Shown here piece by piece: positions 61,971 to 64,000 of a stretch of DNA of 64,000 bases. The notes beneath the pieces were generated by a model that was not told where the DNA came from, made no database searches, and saw only the letters and a list, made by a program, of their open reading frames with translations. Each line of letters starts with the position of its first letter. The stretch's first letter is position 1. Made by a program: the position numbers and the translations under genes. The stretch comes from Pseudomonadales bacterium (lineage in GTDB: Bacteria > Pseudomonadota > Gammaproteobacteria > Pseudomonadales > UBA5518), in contig JACKOP010000001.1 in NCBI GenBank assembly GCA_024234165.1, forward strand, positions 806,001 through 870,000, in the 5' to 3' direction.

Positions 61971-62080
61971 TCATTTCTCAGGCACAAGTTTTACCTGGAG
62001 CTTGCAGCCCACCGCGTGAGCGTACCTTTTGAGTGTGCTCAGAGAGGGAGCATGCTTACCCGCTGCCTCCAGTCGAGATC
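61971..62080 (-). pseudogene. C-terminal remnant of a XRE/HigA-type antitoxin
   Basis: On the minus strand, a frame reads RLEAAGKHAPSLSTLKRYAH followed by AVGCKLQVKLVPEK and a TGA at 61971-61973. This is the typical C-terminus of HigA-like XRE antitoxins. A TAG stands in frame just upstream and no N-terminal helix-turn-helix remains, so it is a fragment. It abuts the IS91-type scrap on one side and the inverse-core-like GCCGAAC on the other. Confidence 0.6.
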
Positions 62081-62095
62081 CCTATTCGTTCGGCG

Positions 62096-62395
62096 TCAAT
62101 GGTCCACCGCTTCAGCGTGCAGCTTTAGGCCAAGCGCGTTGATGACCTTCAAAATGGTATCGAAGGTTGGAGCACGGCCCCCCGACAGAGCCTTGTACAG
62201 ACTTTCACGCGAGAGTCCGGCATCCCGAGCAACTTGCGACATACCTTTAGCGCGAGCGATGTCTCCAAGCGCCTTTGCGATAAAGGTCGCATCACCGTCT
62301 GCTTCTTCCATGCAAGCTTCCAGGTAAGCCGCCATTTCCTCGGGCGTCCGAAGATGCTCAGCGACGTCATACTTGCTAGTCTTGGTCTTACCCAT
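62096..62395 (-). CDS. higA: HigA-like addiction-module antidote protein
   Basis: A 99-residue helix-turn-helix antitoxin of the putative addiction-module antidote family. The N-terminal part (YDVAEHLRTPEEMAAYLEAC) contacts the toxin. The HTH is in KGMSQVARDAGLSRESLYKA, then FDTILKVINALGLKLHAEAV. Its cognate toxin gene upstream is damaged, so this is probably an orphan antitoxin still able to bind its operator. The stop lies next to an inverse-core-like GCCGAAC. Confidence 0.88.
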   Translation of the reverse strand: MGKTKTSKYDVAEHLRTPEEMAAYLEACMEEADGDATFIAKALGDIARAKGMSQVARDAGLSRESLYKALSGGRAPTFDTILKVINALGLKLHAEAVDH

Positions 62396-62410
62396 GAGAT
62401 GACCTCACAT

Positions 62411-62575
62411 CTAAAGATCTCGCGCCAAGCGTAACGCGGTTTTAATGTCAGTGGCCTGCGTGGATTTATCGCCGCCTGCCAGCCGTTCAATGCGAGCCTG
62501 CACACGAGCTCGAGCACGCATGTCTCGAAGTTCATCGAGCCAAATGGCAAACGTCTCGGGCTTGCGAATTTCCAT
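62411..62575 (-). pseudogene. higB: HigB-type toxin gene with an internal in-frame deletion
   Basis: A 54-codon frame starting at 62575: MEIRKPETFAIWLDELRDMR, then ARARVQARIERLA, directly joined to GGDKSTQATDIKTALRLARD and L-stop. The two halves are the start and end of the RelE-fold toxin of the addiction-module killer family (TIGR02683-like, about 95 residues). About 40 central residues, including the strands around the usual G-x-G-Y-R-V-Y core, are missing with the frame kept. The product should be inactive. Its promoter and antitoxin are intact. Confidence 0.75.
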
Positions 62576-62580
62576 GCCAC

Positions 62581-62609
62581 AATGTAGCCAGACGGCTACA
62601 GTCTGTCAA
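62581..62609 (-). promoter_or_regulatory. higBA promoter with operator dyad
   Basis: The minus strand has TTGACA (62609-62604), a 17-bp spacer and TACATT (62586-62581). A perfect dyad TGTAGCC-GTCT-GGCTACA (62600-62583) fills the spacer and part of the -10, a good site for HigA. The toxin ATG follows 6 bp later, so the leader would be very short. Confidence 0.65.
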
Positions 62610-62633
62610 CGACCTTCCAGATGGGTCTTTGAC

Positions 62634-62700
62634 GCCGAACGCCCGAGCTCAGCCGCCGGCAGCCAGCGGGATGGCGGTCGGCTGGAGCGAACTGTTAGGC
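62634..62700 (-). other. attC-like recombination site (integron)
   Basis: A 67-bp site read on the minus strand. Inverse core GCCTAAC (62700-62694), arm AGTTCGCTCCAGCCGACCGCC nearly pairing with GGCGGCTGAGCTCGGGC, and core GTTCGGC (62640-62634). The stem folds with a few unpaired bases, as attC sites do. The DUF2442 stop codon TAA falls inside the inverse core, a common cassette feature. The core deviates from GTTRRRY at one base (C at position 4). Confidence 0.7.
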
Positions 62701-62967
62701 TCGTGCACCCCGATACTCAACAGACGCTCTGCCTTCCAAAAGACCTACTACCGAGACATCTTCGTCGACGGCTGGCCAGTGAATTCCTTCGCCTTCACCG
62801 AGCATTTCAAACGTGGCAAGTTGCTCGGGCGAGGCACCAGCAAGGCGCGGAAACCAAGCCAATGGGACCGACAGAACTCGCCCATCGTTGAGTGAGACCA
62901 CGAGTTCATCGCTTGTGCAGCGTACACCGACTGCATGGGGGGCGACCCTATACGTCAAAGAACTCAT
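62695..62967 (-). CDS. DUF2442 domain protein
   Basis: A 90-residue small protein of the DUF2442 family. The signature is LNDGRVLSVPLAWFPRLAGA, then FEMLGEGEGIHWPAVDEDVS and VVGLLEGR. It is unannotated biochemically. It overlaps the DUF4160 gene by 20 bp, so the two are translationally coupled. Together with an attC-like site at its end and a core site ahead of DUF4160, it forms what looks like a complete gene cassette. Confidence 0.88.
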   Translation of the reverse strand: MSSLTYRVAPHAVGVRCTSDELVVSLNDGRVLSVPLAWFPRLAGASPEQLATFEMLGEGEGIHWPAVDEDVSVVGLLEGRASVEYRGARA

Positions 62968-63184
62968 TCCAAGCCTCCACGAAAGTTTCTTGATGCTCTG
63001 AAACCAAGCCTACCAGCTTCTTCAGTTCATGGGCTGCAAAGCCACTGCTGCTTACCAAGGCCACAGGCTGCAACCAGAACTTTGCCAGCATGTGCTCTCG
63101 CTGCACATGGATATGACATGGCTCACTATTTTCGTTCGCGTAGAAGAAGAAACGGTAGCCACCGACCCGTAGCACTGTTGGCAC
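62948..63184 (-). CDS. DUF4160 domain protein
   Basis: A 78-residue protein starting at GTG with GGAGG 6 bases upstream: MPTVLRVGGYRFFFYANENS, then EPCHIHVQREHMLAKFWLQP. The family pattern is a beta-hairpin, a conserved His-x-His and a C-terminal helix (EHQETFVEAWNEFFDV). DUF4160 and DUF2442 genes are frequent neighbours in genomes and mobile regions, and a toxin-antitoxin role has been guessed from that. It is not demonstrated here. Confidence 0.88.
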   Translation of the reverse strand: MPTVLRVGGYRFFFYANENSEPCHIHVQREHMLAKFWLQPVALVSSSGFAAHELKKLVGLVSEHQETFVEAWNEFFDV

Positions 63185-63205
63185 GAACTGCCTCCGATCA
63201 AGTAG

Positions 63206-63222
63206 GGCCTAACGGTTAGGCC
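63206..63222. other. Core-site palindrome at the DUF4160 cassette start
   Basis: GGCCTAAC-G-GTTAGGCC. The minus strand reads GTTAGGC (63213-63207), a perfect GTTRRRY core, 22 bp ahead of the DUF4160 start. It is exactly complementary to the inverse core of the attC behind the same cassette (GCCTAAC at 62700-62694), as cassette mechanics requires. A second GCCTAAC lies one base upstream, so the flanking attC is collapsed to its two ends. IS66 begins 10 bp away. Confidence 0.55.
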
Positions 63223-63232
63223 TCAGACCACC

Positions 63233-64000
63233 GTAAGCGGTCAAACGACGCCGTTATATCTTTCCGCAGGCGAGTATGGATTTCATGGGATCGTGGGCGA
63301 AGCGTGCCTTCCATTCTCGCGGCGTGAGCTCGACCGCCCGACTCGCCGGATGCACGCTGATGCGCTGCAGCACATCGACCAGGTAGGTGTAAGGATCCAC
63401 GCCCTGTAGGCGGCAACTCACCAGCAGGCTCTGGATAACCGCTACCCGCTCGGCACCGACCTCGGTCCAACAGAAGAGCCAATTGCGCCGTCCCATTGGA
63501 ACCGCCCGCAGGCTGCGCTCCAGGTGGTTGGTGTCGATCGGCACATCCGGATCCGACAAGAACACCCGCAGGCTCGTCACCCGCGCCTTCGCGTACTGGA
63601 TCGCCTTGGCGAGCGGGTTACTCGGCAACAGATCCATGCGGTGGCACTGGTCGTCACACCAGTGCCAGAAGCGGTCGACGATCGGCTCGCTGTGCTGTGT
63701 TCGGTAAGCGAGCTTGTGTTCCCGGTCCAGGTTCTGTTCCCGGATGATCTGCTCGTGCCGGTACAGCGCGGCAATCATCGCCAGCGCCTCGGCCGCCGCC
63801 TGCGGTTCGGCATCCTGTGCCTGCTCGAAGCCTCGGCGGCAATGCGCCCAACAACTCGCGTGGGTAACGCCACCTTTGCGTGCCGCATAGGCGCTGTAGG
63901 CGGCGTAGCCGTCCGAGAGCAGCGTTCCCCGGAAGTCCGGCCCCAGGATTTTCTCGACATGGTGGTGCGCCCGGGTCGGCGCGTAGTGGAAGACGATCTC
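63233..64000 (-). mobile_element. IS66-family element, one end (runs off window)
   Basis: The end starts with GTAAGCGGTCAAACGACGCC at 63233, fitting the GTAAGCG terminus of IS66-type inverted repeats. The stop of the transposase is at 63254. The other end lies outside the window. IS66 makes 8-bp target duplications; the adjoining 8 bp (AGACCACC) cannot be checked without the far end. Confidence 0.8.
63254..64000 (-). CDS. tnpC: IS66 transposase (TnpC), C-terminal half
   Basis: The reading frame is open from the window edge (64000) to the TAA at 63254, 248 residues of an enzyme usually about 520 long. Visible blocks are EIVFHYAPTRAHHHVEKILG, the Asp-containing LLSDGYAAYSAYA, the zinc-like THASCWAHCRRGFEQAQ and the Glu region DTNHLERSLRAVPMGRRNWL, followed by the C-terminal YTYLVDVLQRISVHPASRAV tail. 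No stop or frameshift is seen in this part. The start and the tnpA/tnpB genes would be beyond the window. Confidence 0.93.
   Translation of the reverse strand, partial: EIVFHYAPTRAHHHVEKILGPDFRGTLLSDGYAAYSAYAARKGGVTHASCWAHCRRGFEQAQDAEPQAAAEALAMIAALYRHEQIIREQNLDREHKLAYRTQHSEPIVDRFWHWCDDQCHRMDLLPSNPLAKAIQYAKARVTSLRVFLSDPDVPIDTNHLERSLRAVPMGRRNWLFCWTEVGAERVAVIQSLLVSCRLQGVDPYTYLVDVLQRISVHPASRAVELTPREWKARFAHDPMKSILACGKI

Noticed and set aside
62149..62580. A 143-codon minus-strand frame over the higBA region
   Set aside because: It is out of frame with both the antitoxin and the toxin remnant, which have family matches.

Overview
The window is a chromosomal stretch of a high-GC gammaproteobacterium. 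Two things show this. The long minus-strand block rpsB-tsf-pyrH-frr-uppS-cdsA-dxr-rseP-bamA-skp-lpxD-fabZ-lpxA-lpxB-rnhB-dnaE-accA-tilS (about 23.3-43.8 kb) has the order known from Pseudomonas, Escherichia and relatives. The dnaX-ybaB-recR-rnd-ycgL block with the 4.5S RNA in front of it, LptF/LptG and BamA add an LPS-bearing outer membrane. An F420-type LLM oxidoreductase, a PRISE-like reductase and a DUF6316 protein would suit an environmental lineage, but the genus cannot be read from the window.

Layout. 0-1.4 kb: start of a copper-type P1B ATPase. 1.4-1.6 kb: a 180-bp palindromic element. 1.7-6.5 kb: an EmrRAB-like drug efflux operon (MarR regulator, outer-membrane lipoprotein, periplasmic adaptor, 14-TM MFS pump). 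6.5-17.9 kb: single genes and pairs, namely a META-domain protein, an LLM oxidoreductase, lptFG, a metallophosphoesterase, a PRISE-like reductase, a SpoU methyltransferase, a MoxR/VWA pair and cysK. 17.9-22.5 kb: ycgL, rnd, recR, ybaB, dnaX and ffs. 23.3-43.8 kb: translation, DNA replication, lipid A, fatty acid and outer-membrane assembly genes. 44.2-47.7 kb: map and glnD, divergent from rpsB. 47.8-52.0 kb: a three-gene signalling operon made of a receiver-adenylate cyclase fusion, a single-domain receiver and a hybrid kinase. 52.0-55.3 kb: a lipoprotein, lysS and prfB. 55.3-60.5 kb: a sugar-nucleotide operon (amidohydrolase, glycosyltransferase, FdtA-like ketoisomerase, acetyltransferase, aminotransferase, EamA transporter) that probably makes a dTDP-3-acetamido-3,6-dideoxyhexose. 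60.5-64.0 kb: an accessory region.

The accessory region is the unusual part. Its base composition looks less GC-rich than the rest. It holds a GNAT acetyltransferase, an intact yefM-yoeB toxin-antitoxin pair, an intact HigA-type antitoxin beside a toxin gene with an internal in-frame deletion, the tail of another antitoxin, scraps of a tyrosine recombinase and of an IS91-type transposase, a DUF4160/DUF2442 pair and an IS66 element that leaves the window. One well-formed attC-like site and two further core sites lie exactly where gene-cassette boundaries are expected. I read this as a decayed, integrase-less integron cassette array that mobile elements later invaded.

Two recoding sites are clear. 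dnaX carries the A AAA AAG slippery heptamer, a perfect 9-bp hairpin six bases downstream, an upstream SD-like stretch and an immediate -1 frame UGA. This predicts both tau (569 aa) and gamma (395 aa). prfB carries AGGGGG-TAT-CTT-TGA-C, the RF2 autoregulatory +1 frameshift.
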